Shown here piece after piece: positions 9,283 to 18,190 of a stretch of DNA of 64,000 nt. A program made the translations under genes and the position numbers. This DNA is from Chromatiaceae bacterium. Its GTDB lineage: Bacteria; Pseudomonadota; Gammaproteobacteria; Chromatiales; Chromatiaceae. Location: assembly GCA_024235175.1 (NCBI GenBank), contig JACKMX010000002.1, positions 959,501 through 1,023,500 on the forward strand, written 5' to 3'. The notes below the pieces were generated by a model. The model did no database searches. It had not been told where the DNA came from and worked only from the letters and a program-made list of their open reading frames with translations. The stretch's first letter is position 1. Each line of letters opens with the position of its first letter.

Positions 9283-9620
9283 CATTGTCTCCAGAGTCAG
9301 ATATGACGTTATGTCAGGTTCAGATTGTCAACCTATGACCAGCCTACTAAACAAGTCGAAAAATGTCTCCCTTTTCAACCGGAAATTCTGGAAATCCGGA
9401 CTCAGGATAGACGGTTCCCTGTTTAGGATCAGCGTCGACTGGCAACTCTTCTCATGCCGGATAAGGCACCGCAACAGCGCATTCTGACAATCCTGCGCAC
9501 CAATCGATTCCGCAACGGCGGGAGATCAGGGAAGAGGAAGAACCGCATGACACTCTCAAGGAGTTCCCGGTTGCCGAGGTGCACAGCCTGGGAGAGCTGC
9601 TGCAGACTCTATAACCGGTT
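9283..9620. other. 338-bp intergenic region, no clear gene
   Basis: Lies upstream of the cyclic-nucleotide-binding gene. Apart from the likely promoter near 9283-9340, I see no convincing gene. A + frame is open from 9465 to a stop at 9612-9614 and encodes an acidic peptide ending in EEEEPHDTLKEFPVAEV and a short leucine-rich tail, but it has no start codon; it may be a gene remnant. Confidence 0.35.
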
Positions 9621-9782
9621 TCAAAAACCAAAGGCGGTCTTCACTGTGGGTAAAGCGCCTGCGGCTGCTATACCGACGATCATCCCCACGCCAAGCCTTA
9701 CAGGCATACGGCCAAGCAACGGGGCGGCGGCACTGAGAATACCGCAGATAATAGCGTAAAAGGCCAGGTTGAAAAGGTCCAT
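9621..9782 (-). CDS. Possible 53-residue membrane protein
   Basis: A short frame from ATG 9782 to TGA 9621. The peptide begins MDLFNLAFYAIICGILSAAA, continues with PLLGRMPVRLGVGMIVGIAA and ends near TVKTAFGF, giving two hydrophobic helices joined by a basic loop (GRMPVR), a plausible helical hairpin inserted in the inner membrane. No good ribosome-binding site is visible, which lowers confidence. The protein-like character (strict alternation of helix, glycine-rich turn and positive loop) is the only support. Function unknown. Confidence 0.4.
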   Translation of the reverse strand: MDLFNLAFYAIICGILSAAAPLLGRMPVRLGVGMIVGIAAAGALPTVKTAFGF

Positions 9783-9785
9783 CGC

Positions 9786-9863
9786 ATGAGACTAGCACTA
9801 TTTCAGAAGTGCTGCACCTGCTACAAAAAGATGGGGCTGGTGGACATTGCCTGCTTCAACTGA
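9786..9863 (+). CDS. Possible 25-residue cysteine-rich peptide
   Basis: ATG at 9786, TGA at 9861. The peptide contains QKCCTCYKKMGLVDIACFN, four cysteines in 25 residues with a CCxC cluster. An AAAAGG sequence sits about 8 bp upstream of the ATG. Divergent from and adjacent to the possible 53-residue membrane protein (3 bp between start codons). It may be a leader or a small metal-binding peptide, or chance; only conservation in relatives would decide. Confidence 0.2.
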   Translation: MRLALFQKCCTCYKKMGLVDIACFN

Positions 9864-9885
9864 CATGGCTCAGTCGCGTCAGCCG

Positions 9886-9914
9886 AAAAAAAAACGGGGC
9901 GTCATGTTCCCCTG
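9886..9914 (-). terminator. Rho-independent terminator downstream of phbB
   Basis: On the minus strand a GGGG...CCCC hairpin with 9-nt loop, extendable through a bulge, is followed by G and nine T residues (bases 9886-9894 read as A on the plus strand). It lies 38 bp past the phbB stop, the expected place for its terminator. Confidence 0.55.
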
Positions 9915-9951
9915 TTGACCGAAAAGCCGGGAGGATCCGCACCGCCCGCAC

Positions 9952-10680
9952 CTAGCCATTAGCAATGTACTGCCCACCATTGACGGTCATCACGGCACCG
10001 GTGATGAATGCGCCTTCATCGCTGACCAGGAATCGAACCATAGCGGCAATCTCCTCCGCCTTACCAAGCCGACCTACGGGAATAGTTGCAATGATGCCTT
10101 CAAGCACCTTCTCCGGAACTGCGGCAACCATTTCGGTATTGATATAGCCGGGACAAATAGCGTTCACGGTAATCCCCTTGCGGGCAACTTCCTGGGCCAG
10201 TGCTTTGGAAAAGCCGATAATGCCCGCTTTCGCCGCGGAATAGTTGGTCTGACCCATCTGGCCTTTCTGCCCATTTATCGAAGAGATATTGACGATCCGG
10301 CCAAAACCACGCTCGCGCATGCCTTCAATGACAGGCCTGGTCATATAGAACATGGAATTCAGATTGGTATTGATCACTTCAAGCCATTTTTCCACCGTCA
10401 GTTTATGCATCATGGCATCACGGGTGATGCCGGCATTGTTGACGACAACATCAATCGGACCAAGCTCGGATTCCACCCTGGCAAGACCGGCCGCGCAAGC
10501 ATCGGCATCACCGACATCCCACTTGAACACAGGGATGCCAGACTTTTCTGAAAAAGCATTCGCACGCTCATCATTTCCCGCATAATTGGCTGCGACGGTG
10601 AAACCGGCCCCTTTCAAAGCAATGGAAATTCCCTCCCCAATTCCACGTGTCCCTCCGGTAACAACAGCAACTCTCGACAT
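9952..10680 (-). CDS. phbB: Acetoacetyl-CoA reductase (PhbB-type SDR)
   Basis: NADPH-dependent reduction of acetoacetyl-CoA to (R)-3-hydroxybutyryl-CoA for polyhydroxybutyrate synthesis. The 242-residue SDR has the cofactor motif TGGTRGIGEG near the N-terminus, NNAG (VVNNAGITRDAMMHKLT), and the catalytic S-Y-K in VNISSINGQKGQMGQTNYS followed by AAKAG. Length and the TRDAMMHK and GQMGQTNYSAAKAGIIGF segments fit PhbB better than FabG. ATG at 10680 is preceded by AAAGGGGTGGTTT; an in-frame extension to 10761 is unlikely. No phaC or phaA lies in the window, so the rest of the pathway is elsewhere. Confidence 0.9.
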   Translation of the reverse strand: MSRVAVVTGGTRGIGEGISIALKGAGFTVAANYAGNDERANAFSEKSGIPVFKWDVGDADACAAGLARVESELGPIDVVVNNAGITRDAMMHKLTVEKWLEVINTNLNSMFYMTRPVIEGMRERGFGRIVNISSINGQKGQMGQTNYSAAKAGIIGFSKALAQEVARKGITVNAICPGYINTEMVAAVPEKVLEGIIATIPVGRLGKAEEIAAMVRFLVSDEGAFITGAVMTVNGGQYIANG

Positions 10681-10874
10681 AAACCACCCCTTTAATGGCT
10701 TGGACTTTTCTCCACCCGCTGCTGGTGGGCACTGAAAGAGAGACTCTCCGTTAATGCCCAAACACTTTAATCTGCGGTTGCGAACCCATCTTCCACAGTT
10801 TAGAGCCCCACATGCGATCGTTTTTTACTATAAAGCAGCTTTATGACGGATGTATTTAAAGCTATAAGAAAATT

Positions 10875-11870
10875 CTACAAGAGATGTGGCGCAACCGAGA
10901 GCACCAGCTTGCCAAAATGGGAACTCGCCTCCATTGAGCGGTGGGCCTCTGCGGCATCCGCCAGCGGGTAGATCTGATGAATCAGTGGAACCATCGCCTG
11001 GTCGGCGAAATAGGGCATAACCGATTGAGAGAAGGCAGCGATGATGTCGCTTTTTTCACCTACCGGGCGCGACCGCAGCACTGAACCGACCAGTTGCTGC
11101 CGTTTCAGCATGATCAGCGCAAGATTGATTTCAGCCTTGGCCCCGCCGGTCACGCCGATGCAGATCAGGCGACCGTAAACCGCCAGTGCTTTCAGGTTCG
11201 ACTCCAGATATGGGCCGCCGATATGATCCAGAATCACATCCGCGCCCCTGTTCCGTGTGTAGGCACGGACCTCTTCAGCAAAATCCTGCTCCCGATAATT
11301 GATCACCAGATCGGCACCCAGCGCCTTTACCCGCTCGATTTTTCCAGGCGACGCGGTGACGATGGTACGGGCTTGCGGTGTCAGATGTGAACAAAGATGG
11401 AGCGCAGCTGTATTGACGCCTCCGCCTCCGCCGTGCAGCAGTGCCGTATCTCCGTCCGCCAACAGACCGATGAGATACAGATTGAGATAGGCTGTGATAT
11501 AGGTCTCGCAAACGCAGGCTGCCTGTTCAAATGACATCGCCTCAGGCATGCGCATTACATGTCCCGCGTAGGCGACAGCATATTCCGCATAGCCGCCTCC
11601 GGCTACCAATGCCAATACCCGGTCTCCCGGCTGCCATTGCCCGGCGTCCCCCCCCACCTCCTCGATGATGCCGGAAACTTCAAGACCAAGAATGGGGGAC
11701 TCGCCCTTTGGAGCAGGGTACTTGCCCTCACGCTGCACCAGGTCCGGCCTGTTGACCGACGTAGCCGCAACCCTGATCAGCACCTGTCCCGATTGCGGGC
11801 TCGGCCTCGCGGCATCTCCGACAAAAAGTACATCAGGCCCGCCGTACTCATTGAACAATATGGCTTTCAT
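10875..11870 (-). CDS. NAD(P)H:quinone oxidoreductase, PIG3-like MDR family
   Basis: A 331-residue zinc-independent medium-chain dehydrogenase/reductase. It opens MKAILFNEYGGPDVL, has SVNRPDLVQREGKYPAPKG, the family loop LGLEVSGIIEEVG, and a Rossmann glycine-rich stretch LLHGGGGGVNTAALHLC. No structural zinc cysteines are seen. PIG3/TP53I3-type members reduce quinones with NADPH; the true substrate here is not known. ATG at 11870. It is one of two MDR reductases in the window (the other at 16882-17886). Stands about 195 bp upstream of phbB on the same strand. Confidence 0.88.
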   Translation of the reverse strand: MKAILFNEYGGPDVLFVGDAARPSPQSGQVLIRVAATSVNRPDLVQREGKYPAPKGESPILGLEVSGIIEEVGGDAGQWQPGDRVLALVAGGGYAEYAVAYAGHVMRMPEAMSFEQAACVCETYITAYLNLYLIGLLADGDTALLHGGGGGVNTAALHLCSHLTPQARTIVTASPGKIERVKALGADLVINYREQDFAEEVRAYTRNRGADVILDHIGGPYLESNLKALAVYGRLICIGVTGGAKAEINLALIMLKRQQLVGSVLRSRPVGEKSDIIAAFSQSVMPYFADQAMVPLIHQIYPLADAAEAHRSMEASSHFGKLVLSVAPHLL

Positions 11871-11949
11871 TTATCTGCCTCCAGTTGGTTTAGCCGACCG
11901 GCACTGAAATTACCTGTACCCGGTCGGCGTAGGTCCTGTTAATTGTGCA

Positions 11950-13677
11950 TTACAAAGCGGCAGATTGTTTCCGCCGATACATATCGGCATCGGAATGCCG
12001 GATCAGCGACTCTATGTCCTCCCCATCTTCCGGATACATCGCCAGACCGACGGAAGCGCCTGCCGTCGCCGCCGGTGCATCCGAATCGATTGACTGCAAA
12101 GGCGCACCGAGCAGCTGCTCAATGTTGCTGCGGGCACTCTCCGCGTCCTGCCGGTTGTTCACCGCATCGAGCAGCACGACAAACTCATCGCCGGCATAAC
12201 GCGCCACCAGATCCCGACTGCGCAGTCCGGTGAGCATGCGCTGCGCCATCTCCTGCAGCACCCTGTCGCCCGCATCGTGGCCAAAGTGGTCATTGACGTT
12301 CTTGAAATCATTCAGGTCTATGAACAGAATGGCGAACGGGCGTGGCTCAGGGAGCTCGTTCCGCATGGCCAGGCGTTCATCGACACGTCTCTGGAAAGCC
12401 TCGCGGTTGGCCAGTCCGGTAAGGCGGTCGCTCAGCAGCTGTGTCTGCATCGTCCTGAAGCTCTTGGCAAGGTCGCCGATTTCATCCCTGCGCGTGACGT
12501 CGAAGGCGGCATTCAGATCACCATTGCCCACTTTACGCGCTGCTTCAGCAAGTTGCTTGAGGTCCCGTGCGACAACCGAGAGAACCATGAAGCCAATGAC
12601 CGTGGTCATCAGAGAAGCCAGCAGCGCGACCGCCACGGTACTCTTGAAGTTTTCGGTGACCCGGTAGAGGAAGTCACTGCGCGGAACGGCGACCACTATG
12701 ATCCAATCCAGACCGGCAGCATCCTGAATACGCGCATACGCAGCTTCGACCGGCTGGCCATCCGCGGCTTTAAACACAGCAGTCTGCGGATGCACCGCTT
12801 CGGTTGAATGCCGCAGCAGTTTACGTATCTCGCGATAACTCGCGACCACCAGATTATCCTCACTGGCCTCTGCGTTGAGCCGCTTATTGCCACCGGCGGC
12901 GTCCTTGTGCAGATGCGGGCCGCGGGAGGTGCCAATCAGGTTGCCATCCGTCTCAACCACGTAGGCAATACCGTTCGCGCTGAGTCTCAGTGAACCCAGA
13001 AAGTCATTGACCCGTTGCAGCGAGAGGTCTGTGGCGACCACCCCATGAAACTGCCCCTGCACGTTGTTCACACGTCTGGCACGCGTGGCGACCAGCTCCT
13101 CGGTTTTAAAATCAATGTAGACGGAGGTCCAGGTGTTCGATAAAGGCGCACTCTGGCCGGACTTGAACCAGGGGCGTTCGCGTGGCTCGAAGATTCGCGT
13201 TTCGCGCACGGCATCCCGCAGCTTGCCATCTATCCCGGTAAAGCGATAAATCGTGCGTGGACCCTCACCACTGGTGCGCAGGCGCAGTTCCGCTTCGGTA
13301 TCCGAATGGCGCCAGAGCCCGAAAAACTGTCCATTGCGGTCACCGTAATAGGCGTAATTGTTTGGATCGCGATGTACCGATGTCGCGAGCCAGAAGCGGG
13401 TGCGCAGATTGGCGATGTCGTCCTCGATGGTATCCGGAGCGGCAACGCCGCTGGGAAATGCCGTCTCCAGTACCGCGCTGGCGCCGAATACATGCCGCTC
13501 AGCCGCCTGGGCGATGCGGAATACCATCTCTGACAGCAGCTGGTTCGACAAGGTATCGACGGCGACACGGCCGGCCGAATACGACAAGCCGCCGATCACC
13601 GCTGCCAGCAGCAGGACCAGCACAATATACGGCATGGTGAGCATCTGCCGCAGGGAGAGAAACTTGAACAACTTCAT
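11950..13677 (-). CDS. Membrane diguanylate cyclase with dCache sensor, HAMP and GGDEF
   Basis: A 575-residue inner-membrane protein. TM1 at about 12-34 (MPYIVLVLLLAAVIGGL), a periplasmic dCache-type sensor of about 300 residues containing FEPRERPWFKSG and WTSVYIDFKTEELVATRARR, TM2 (VAVALLASLMTTVIGFMVL), HAMP, and a C-terminal GGDEF domain. The active-site motif reads AGDEF (about 495-499), a common functional variant, and RSRD five residues earlier fits the RxxD inhibitory site. It should make c-di-GMP under product inhibition in response to a small ligand. ATG at 13677 is chosen because it begins directly before TM1; a longer frame to 13827 has no recognisable content. Confidence 0.92.
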   Translation of the reverse strand: MKLFKFLSLRQMLTMPYIVLVLLLAAVIGGLSYSAGRVAVDTLSNQLLSEMVFRIAQAAERHVFGASAVLETAFPSGVAAPDTIEDDIANLRTRFWLATSVHRDPNNYAYYGDRNGQFFGLWRHSDTEAELRLRTSGEGPRTIYRFTGIDGKLRDAVRETRIFEPRERPWFKSGQSAPLSNTWTSVYIDFKTEELVATRARRVNNVQGQFHGVVATDLSLQRVNDFLGSLRLSANGIAYVVETDGNLIGTSRGPHLHKDAAGGNKRLNAEASEDNLVVASYREIRKLLRHSTEAVHPQTAVFKAADGQPVEAAYARIQDAAGLDWIIVVAVPRSDFLYRVTENFKSTVAVALLASLMTTVIGFMVLSVVARDLKQLAEAARKVGNGDLNAAFDVTRRDEIGDLAKSFRTMQTQLLSDRLTGLANREAFQRRVDERLAMRNELPEPRPFAILFIDLNDFKNVNDHFGHDAGDRVLQEMAQRMLTGLRSRDLVARYAGDEFVVLLDAVNNRQDAESARSNIEQLLGAPLQSIDSDAPAATAGASVGLAMYPEDGEDIESLIRHSDADMYRRKQSAAL

Positions 13678-14027
13678 CGGCTTTCGTCCTGAGCAATTCA
13701 AAAAAACAGCGTGCCGGGCGAACCGCCGCGAAGTCCCTTCGCATTGCGGTGATCCGCCTTCATTACTGAAAGGCGATCCGGAAGGAGCAGCCGGTAAGGC
13801 AAGTACACTACTCGGCAAAGTGCCCAACAGGTTGACTCTGTAAAAAGCATAAACGTCCTTTTACCTAAAGTCGACCGCCGGCAAAGAGGTTGAGGGCACC
13901 CGCCGGGAGTTCCTGGCATGCGGAATAAATCCGGAAGTTTCCGCAGATTTCAGCTTGATCCCTCTGGATCACATGGTTATCGTTAGGGGTAGAATAATTC
14001 CATCTATCCAAACCTCGGGGGAACATA
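13678..14027. other. 350-bp divergent promoter region
   Basis: Separates the leftward diguanylate cyclase from the rightward outer-membrane-protein gene. A minus-strand ORF at 13698-13919 has composition unlike its neighbours and no ribosome site; I do not count it as a gene. GGGGGAAC just before 14028 is the ribosome site of the next gene. GATCCCTCTGGATC at about 13955-13968 is a short dyad of possible regulatory interest. Confidence 0.4.
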
Positions 14028-14984
14028 ATGGGCAGACTCATCCAGACAATTGGAATATCCATACTCGGCCTTTCACTGCCCTTGGCTGCGCCGGCTTATG
14101 ACCTGCCTCCGCTCAATCTCGGGTTCACCAGTTTCCTGGATGGAGCGCCGCCGGCAGGCCCGGGATGGTACTTCCAGCAATACGTGCAGTTCTACCAAGA
14201 TGGCACGCTTCAGGATAAGAGTGGCGACGATTGGCCGCTGCCTACCCCCAGGGGATTAAAATCGAGGGACATCGACGTCACCTCCGGGCTGAGTCAGCTC
14301 GTCTACCAATCTGACCGGGAGCTGCTTCTCGGTGGCAAGTGGGGTATCAATGTGATGCTGCCGGTTGCCGGATTCGACCTCGACGACAACCTTGCGCTGT
14401 CAGCCAACGGAACCGGTTTCGGCGACCTGCTGGTGGGCCCCTTTCTGCAATGGGATCCGATCATGGGCGAACAGGGACCGCGCTTTATGCACCGGGTCGA
14501 ACTGCAGATGATCTTCCCTACCGGCAAGTACGATGAGGATTATGCACTCAATCCCGGCAGCAACTTCTTCTCTTTCGATCCGTACTGGGCGGGCACCCTG
14601 TTCCTGACCCCAAAATGGACCGCGAGCTGGAGACTCCACTACCTGTGGAACGGCAAGAACGACGACCCCTATAAACCGCTGGGATTGGATGATGTCCAGG
14701 CCGGGCAGGCGGTGCATCTGAATTTCGCCAGCGCCTACGAGGTGCTCCCCAAGCGCCTGCGTCTCGGAATCAACGGTTACTATCTGAAGCAGACCACGGA
14801 TTCCGAGATCAATGGTGACAAAGTGGCTGGGCGACGCGAGCAGGTCTTCGGTATTGGACCAGGTCTGGTCTACCATCTGTCAAAGGATACCCATCTCTTT
14901 TTCAACGCCTATTTCGAGAGCCATGCGGAAAACAGGCCGGAGGGCACCCGACTCAATTTTCGGGTTGTACACCATTTCGATTAG
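14028..14984 (+). CDS. Outer membrane protein of the MetA-pathway phenol-degradation (SphA-like) family
   Basis: A 318-residue protein with a signal peptide (about 1-23, [11 protein letters not shown]). The mature part has alternating amphipathic strands ending in a terminal aromatic strand ([10 protein letters not shown]), typical of an outer-membrane beta-barrel. [26 protein letters not shown] and [20 protein letters not shown] are characteristic of the family annotated as 'MetA-pathway of phenol degradation'. That name reflects an old association; many members probably import hydrophobic compounds. ATG at 14028 follows TCGGGGGAACATA. No aromatic-degradation operon lies next to it, so the substrate is open. 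Confidence 0.8.
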   Translation: MGRLIQTIGISILGLSLPLAAPAYDLPPLNLGFTSFLDGAPPAGPGWYFQQYVQFYQDGTLQDKSGDDWPLPTPRGLKSRDIDVTSGLSQLVYQSDRELLLGGKWGINVMLPVAGFDLDDNLALSANGTGFGDLLVGPFLQWDPIMGEQGPRFMHRVELQMIFPTGKYDEDYALNPGSNFFSFDPYWAGTLFLTPKWTASWRLHYLWNGKNDDPYKPLGLDDVQAGQAVHLNFASAYEVLPKRLRLGINGYYLKQTTDSEINGDKVAGRREQVFGIGPGLVYHLSKDTHLFFNAYFESHAENRPEGTRLNFRVVHHFD

Positions 14985-15065
14985 CGCCGTCCGCATCTTT
15001 GTGCACGGAATCCCCGGTTTTTGGGTATAGCCTCCTGACCCCTGTCTTATTCAAAGGAAAAAACA

Positions 15066-15923
15066 GTGACCCGTATCGTCTATGTGAACGGAGAATACCT
15101 GCCCGAAGAGGAGGCCAGGATCTCGGTATTTGACCGGGGTTTTCTGTTTGCGGATGGCGTCTACGAAGTCTCCTCGGTATTGCGCGGGCGATTGATTGAC
15201 AACCCAGGCCACATGGCCCGTCTGCACCGCTCTCTGACGGCGCTGGATATGGCCGCACCGGCCACAGATACGGAGCTTGAAGCGATACAGATGAGTTTGA
15301 TCGGGCGCAATCAGGTCGATGAGGGTCTGGTCTACCTGCAGGTGACCCGGGGAGCCGCGGACCGTGATTTCGTCTACCCGGAGGGCGTGAAACCGTCACT
15401 TGTGATGTTCACCCAGTCGAAGCCGCTGCTGCAGAGTGCGCAGGCCGAACGGGGTATCAGTGTGGTCACCACCGAGGATATCCGCTGGCGGCGGCGGGAT
15501 ATCAAGAGCGTCGGACTGCTGGCAGCCAGTATGGCCAAGATGATTGCCAGACGGGCAGGTGCTGACGACGCCTGGATGGTGGAGTCCGGAAAGGTGACCG
15601 AAGGCAGTTCAAGCAATGCCTATATCCTGACCCGCGAGGGGACGCTGGTCACCCGCAGCCTGGGGCACGAGATCCTTGCGGGGATCACCCGCGAGGCGGT
15701 TCTGAGGCTGGCACGAACCAGTAGCCTACAGATCGAGGAGCGGCCGTTTTCACTGGCAGAGGCAGAAGAAGCGGCAGAGGCATTCATAACTTCCGCCACC
15801 ACCTTTGTGATGCCCGTGGTGTCAATCGATGGCAAACCGGTGGGTGATGGCCGGCCCGGTCCGGTCACCCGGCAATTGCGGGAACTCTACATCACTGCCG
15901 CTCTGGAACAGACCGGCAGGTAA
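15066..15923 (+). CDS. dat: D-amino-acid transaminase (fold type IV PLP enzyme)
   Basis: Probably interconverts D-alanine and 2-oxoglutarate with pyruvate and D-glutamate. The 285-residue product starts at GTG 15066 (AAAGGAAAAAACA upstream). Fold-type-IV features: VNGEYLPEEEARISVFDRGF at the start, the PLP lysine in RRDIKSVGLLAASMAK, and ESGKVTEGSSSNAYIL, the cofactor phosphate-binding region. IKSVGLL rather than the branched-chain enzyme pattern favours D-amino-acid transaminase over IlvE or 4-amino-4-deoxychorismate lyase. Neighbours do not refine the role. Confidence 0.82.
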   Translation: MTRIVYVNGEYLPEEEARISVFDRGFLFADGVYEVSSVLRGRLIDNPGHMARLHRSLTALDMAAPATDTELEAIQMSLIGRNQVDEGLVYLQVTRGAADRDFVYPEGVKPSLVMFTQSKPLLQSAQAERGISVVTTEDIRWRRRDIKSVGLLAASMAKMIARRAGADDAWMVESGKVTEGSSSNAYILTREGTLVTRSLGHEILAGITREAVLRLARTSSLQIEERPFSLAEAEEAAEAFITSATTFVMPVVSIDGKPVGDGRPGPVTRQLRELYITAALEQTGR

Positions 15924-15994
15924 CAGATTGCCAGGAGCATGGGAACGCGGGCTTGAACAGCACGATTTCGTTATTCGGCAGATTACCGCGGCCA

Positions 15995-16885
15995 TCAGTC
16001 TGAGAAATCGGCACCCCACTCACCAAGCGGGACAAAACCCAGCAGCGTCTTCATCTCCTCGAAACTCATGCGTCGCTCGACCTCCCGGCCGGCTTTCAGG
16101 CTGGAGAGCGCCTCCACTATTGCCGCGGCGCCGGCGCTCAACAGTGTCAACGGGTAGGCGACGAGCTTATACCCAAGATCCTGGAGCTGTGCAGAATCCA
16201 GAAAAGGCGTCACGCCCTCCTCCAGCATATTTGCCATGCACGGTACAGGTACACGTTTTGGGATCTGTTTCAATTCGCTCAGATCGCGTGGGGCTTCGAC
16301 GAACACCATATCCGCACCGCACTCGGCGAAAGCCTGCGCCCGATACAGCGCCTCGTCCAGCCCATCCGTTTCGCGCGCATCCGTGCGCGCAAGAATCAGC
16401 AGCGGCTCTCCCAGCTCGTCACGCGCTGCTGCTGCCGCCCGCAGACGGGATATGGCCTCTCTGCGCGGAACCACCCGCTTGCCCGCCACATGACCGCAAC
16501 GCTTCGGCCAGACCTGGTCCTCTATCATCACGGCGGCGGCTCCGGCCCGGGCGAACTGCTGGAGGGTATGCCGGATGTTGATAGCGCCGCCGTAACCGGT
16601 ATCCAGATCGGTCAATACCGGAATACCGGTGTGTTCCAGGATCGGCCTGGCGATCTCCAGCGCGGCCGTTCCATCGATCAATCCCATATCCGGCAGCGCA
16701 TAACGGGCCGCAATCGACGCGAAGCCGCTGATGAAGGTGGCTTCGAATCCCGCCCGCTCGATCAGCATGGCGCTGAAAGCGTCGAAGCAGCAGGGCATCT
16801 GGATAATGTCCGGCTCCTGCAGCAGTGCTGCCAGACGCACAGCACCTGAAGATTGAGCAGATTTGAGGCTGGGGGACTGAATCAT
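15995..16885 (-). CDS. Isocitrate lyase/PEP mutase superfamily protein
   Basis: A 296-residue TIM-barrel enzyme of the ICL/PEPM superfamily. Residues near the start read PCCFDAFSAMLIERAGFEATFISG; DLDTGYGG is the Mg-binding segment; IEDQVWPKRCGHVAGK is a near match to the KKCGH signature, with arginine in place of the second lysine. Length and motifs suggest an oxaloacetate decarboxylase, 2-methylisocitrate or dimethylmalate lyase-like enzyme; the reaction is not resolved. ATG at 16885 overlaps the stop of the upstream AcuI-like gene by 4 bp on the minus strand, so the two are coupled and may act in one catabolic route. Confidence 0.85.
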   Translation of the reverse strand: MIQSPSLKSAQSSGAVRLAALLQEPDIIQMPCCFDAFSAMLIERAGFEATFISGFASIAARYALPDMGLIDGTAALEIARPILEHTGIPVLTDLDTGYGGAINIRHTLQQFARAGAAAVMIEDQVWPKRCGHVAGKRVVPRREAISRLRAAAAARDELGEPLLILARTDARETDGLDEALYRAQAFAECGADMVFVEAPRDLSELKQIPKRVPVPCMANMLEEGVTPFLDSAQLQDLGYKLVAYPLTLLSAGAAAIVEALSSLKAGREVERRMSFEEMKTLLGFVPLGEWGADFSD

Positions 16886-17886
16886 ATTTCCCCGGTTCCA
16901 ATATGCACGATGGTGCGCCCGGTGACCTGTCCGTCGACATAACCGGCAAAAGCCTGCGGCAAGTCGTCGAAAGCGATTGCGCGGTTCACAATCAGATCCA
17001 GATGAGCCGGTTTGAGATCTGATGCGACGCGCGACCAGGCATTGGCGCGGACATAGGAGGGACATTCAACGGAGTTGATACCGAGCAGGCTGACACCGCG
17101 CAGAATAAACGGCATCACCGTCGTCTCCAGTTTGTGGCCGCCTGCCAGGCCGACAGAGGCGATATTGCCCCAGACAGAGGTTGTCCGCGTCAACCAAGCC
17201 AGAGTTTCGCCGCCGACGTTATCCACCGCACCGCCCCACTGCATCCGCTCCAAGGGTTTTTTACCCATCTCCAGCGTATGCCGGTCGACAATCTTATCGG
17301 CGCCAAGTGCATGGAGATAGGCTGCCTGCTGTTCGGCCTTGCCGGTCAGCGCGGCCACGCTATAGCCCCGCGCCTTGAGCATGTCGATTGCAAAACTGCC
17401 GACACCACCAGTGGCACCGGTGACCAGGATTGGACCGAACTCAGGCTTCTGGCCGTTATCCTCCATCCGCTGTACTGCAATGGCCGCGGTAAACCCGGCC
17501 GTACCCAGAGCCATTGCTTCACGCAGGGTAAGTCCGGCGGGCAGAGCCACTACCGCCGAAGCAGGCACCCGGGCAATCTGCGAGTAACCTCCGTCGAGGG
17601 TTTCGGACAAGCCCTGGCCACAGACAACGACAGCATCGCCCTCTTTGAACCGGATGTCACTGCTTTGGATCACCCGGCCGGCGAGATCGATGCCACCATT
17701 CAGGGCCGGCTTGCGCAGAATACGCCCCTTGCCTGTGGCCGCCAGCGCATCCTTGTAATTGATGCCGGACCATTCAACCGCGACGACAACTTCTCCAGCG
17801 GTCAGCTGGTCCAGCGTAAGCGACTCGAAACCGGCCTCGATCCGGCCCTCGTTGTCGTGTATCCGGAACGAGCGAAAGTTGTTCAT
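16882..17886 (-). CDS. acuI: Acrylyl-CoA reductase AcuI / YhdH-type MDR oxidoreductase
   Basis: A 334-residue zinc-free MDR enzyme. The N-terminus MNNFRSFRIHDNEGRIEAGF, WSGINYKDALAATGKGRI, NGGIDLAGRV and the cofactor loop VTGATGGVGSFAIDMLK are typical of the AcuI/YhdH group that reduces acrylyl-CoA to propionyl-CoA with NADPH. ATG at 17886. Its stop overlaps the start of the ICL/PEPM lyase by 4 bp. Pairing an acrylyl-CoA reductase with a C-C lyase hints at propionate or DMSP-type metabolism, but no dddD/dddL or methylcitrate genes are present to support that. Confidence 0.85.
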   Translation of the reverse strand: MNNFRSFRIHDNEGRIEAGFESLTLDQLTAGEVVVAVEWSGINYKDALAATGKGRILRKPALNGGIDLAGRVIQSSDIRFKEGDAVVVCGQGLSETLDGGYSQIARVPASAVVALPAGLTLREAMALGTAGFTAAIAVQRMEDNGQKPEFGPILVTGATGGVGSFAIDMLKARGYSVAALTGKAEQQAAYLHALGADKIVDRHTLEMGKKPLERMQWGGAVDNVGGETLAWLTRTTSVWGNIASVGLAGGHKLETTVMPFILRGVSLLGINSVECPSYVRANAWSRVASDLKPAHLDLIVNRAIAFDDLPQAFAGYVDGQVTGRTIVHIGTGEI

Positions 17887-18190
17887 TGCAGGGTTACTCC
17901 TGTGGGAAACCGGGGACGGAAAACTTGTCTGCCCAGTATTGCAGAGAATCAGCTTGAGTGTCGAATCCGCAACAGAAGGCTATATTCCTTACCTGCTTGG
18001 TTCTTGATTTATCCGGACATCCAACTACGCTTTACCACCATCGAAGATTTTTAGTAAGTAAATTCTTCGGAAAGCAGAATAACCGAAACAGAACGACGGG
18101 ATAGTCCGAGTGTTTTCAGGACGAAACATCGCAAACATATACTTCAGGCAAACAATAACCCATAAGCCTGAATCCACGGGTACCGAATAT
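17887..18190. other. 304-bp divergent intergenic region
   Basis: Contains the promoters of the leftward acuI pair and the rightward exported proline-rich gene. Locally AT-rich between about 17990 and 18180, unlike its GC-rich neighbours. An in-frame extension of the next gene to 18110 is possible but would bury its signal sequence. No other feature recognised. Confidence 0.4.

Noticed and set aside
9465..9614. Acidic start-less frame (EEEEPHDTLKEF)
   Set aside because: No ATG, GTG or TTG in frame; kept only as a note in the intergenic entry.
13698..13919. Minus-strand 73-codon ORF between the diguanylate cyclase and outer-membrane-protein genes
   Set aside because: No ribosome site and basic, cysteine-scattered composition; it overlaps the promoter zone and the upstream extension of the cyclase frame.
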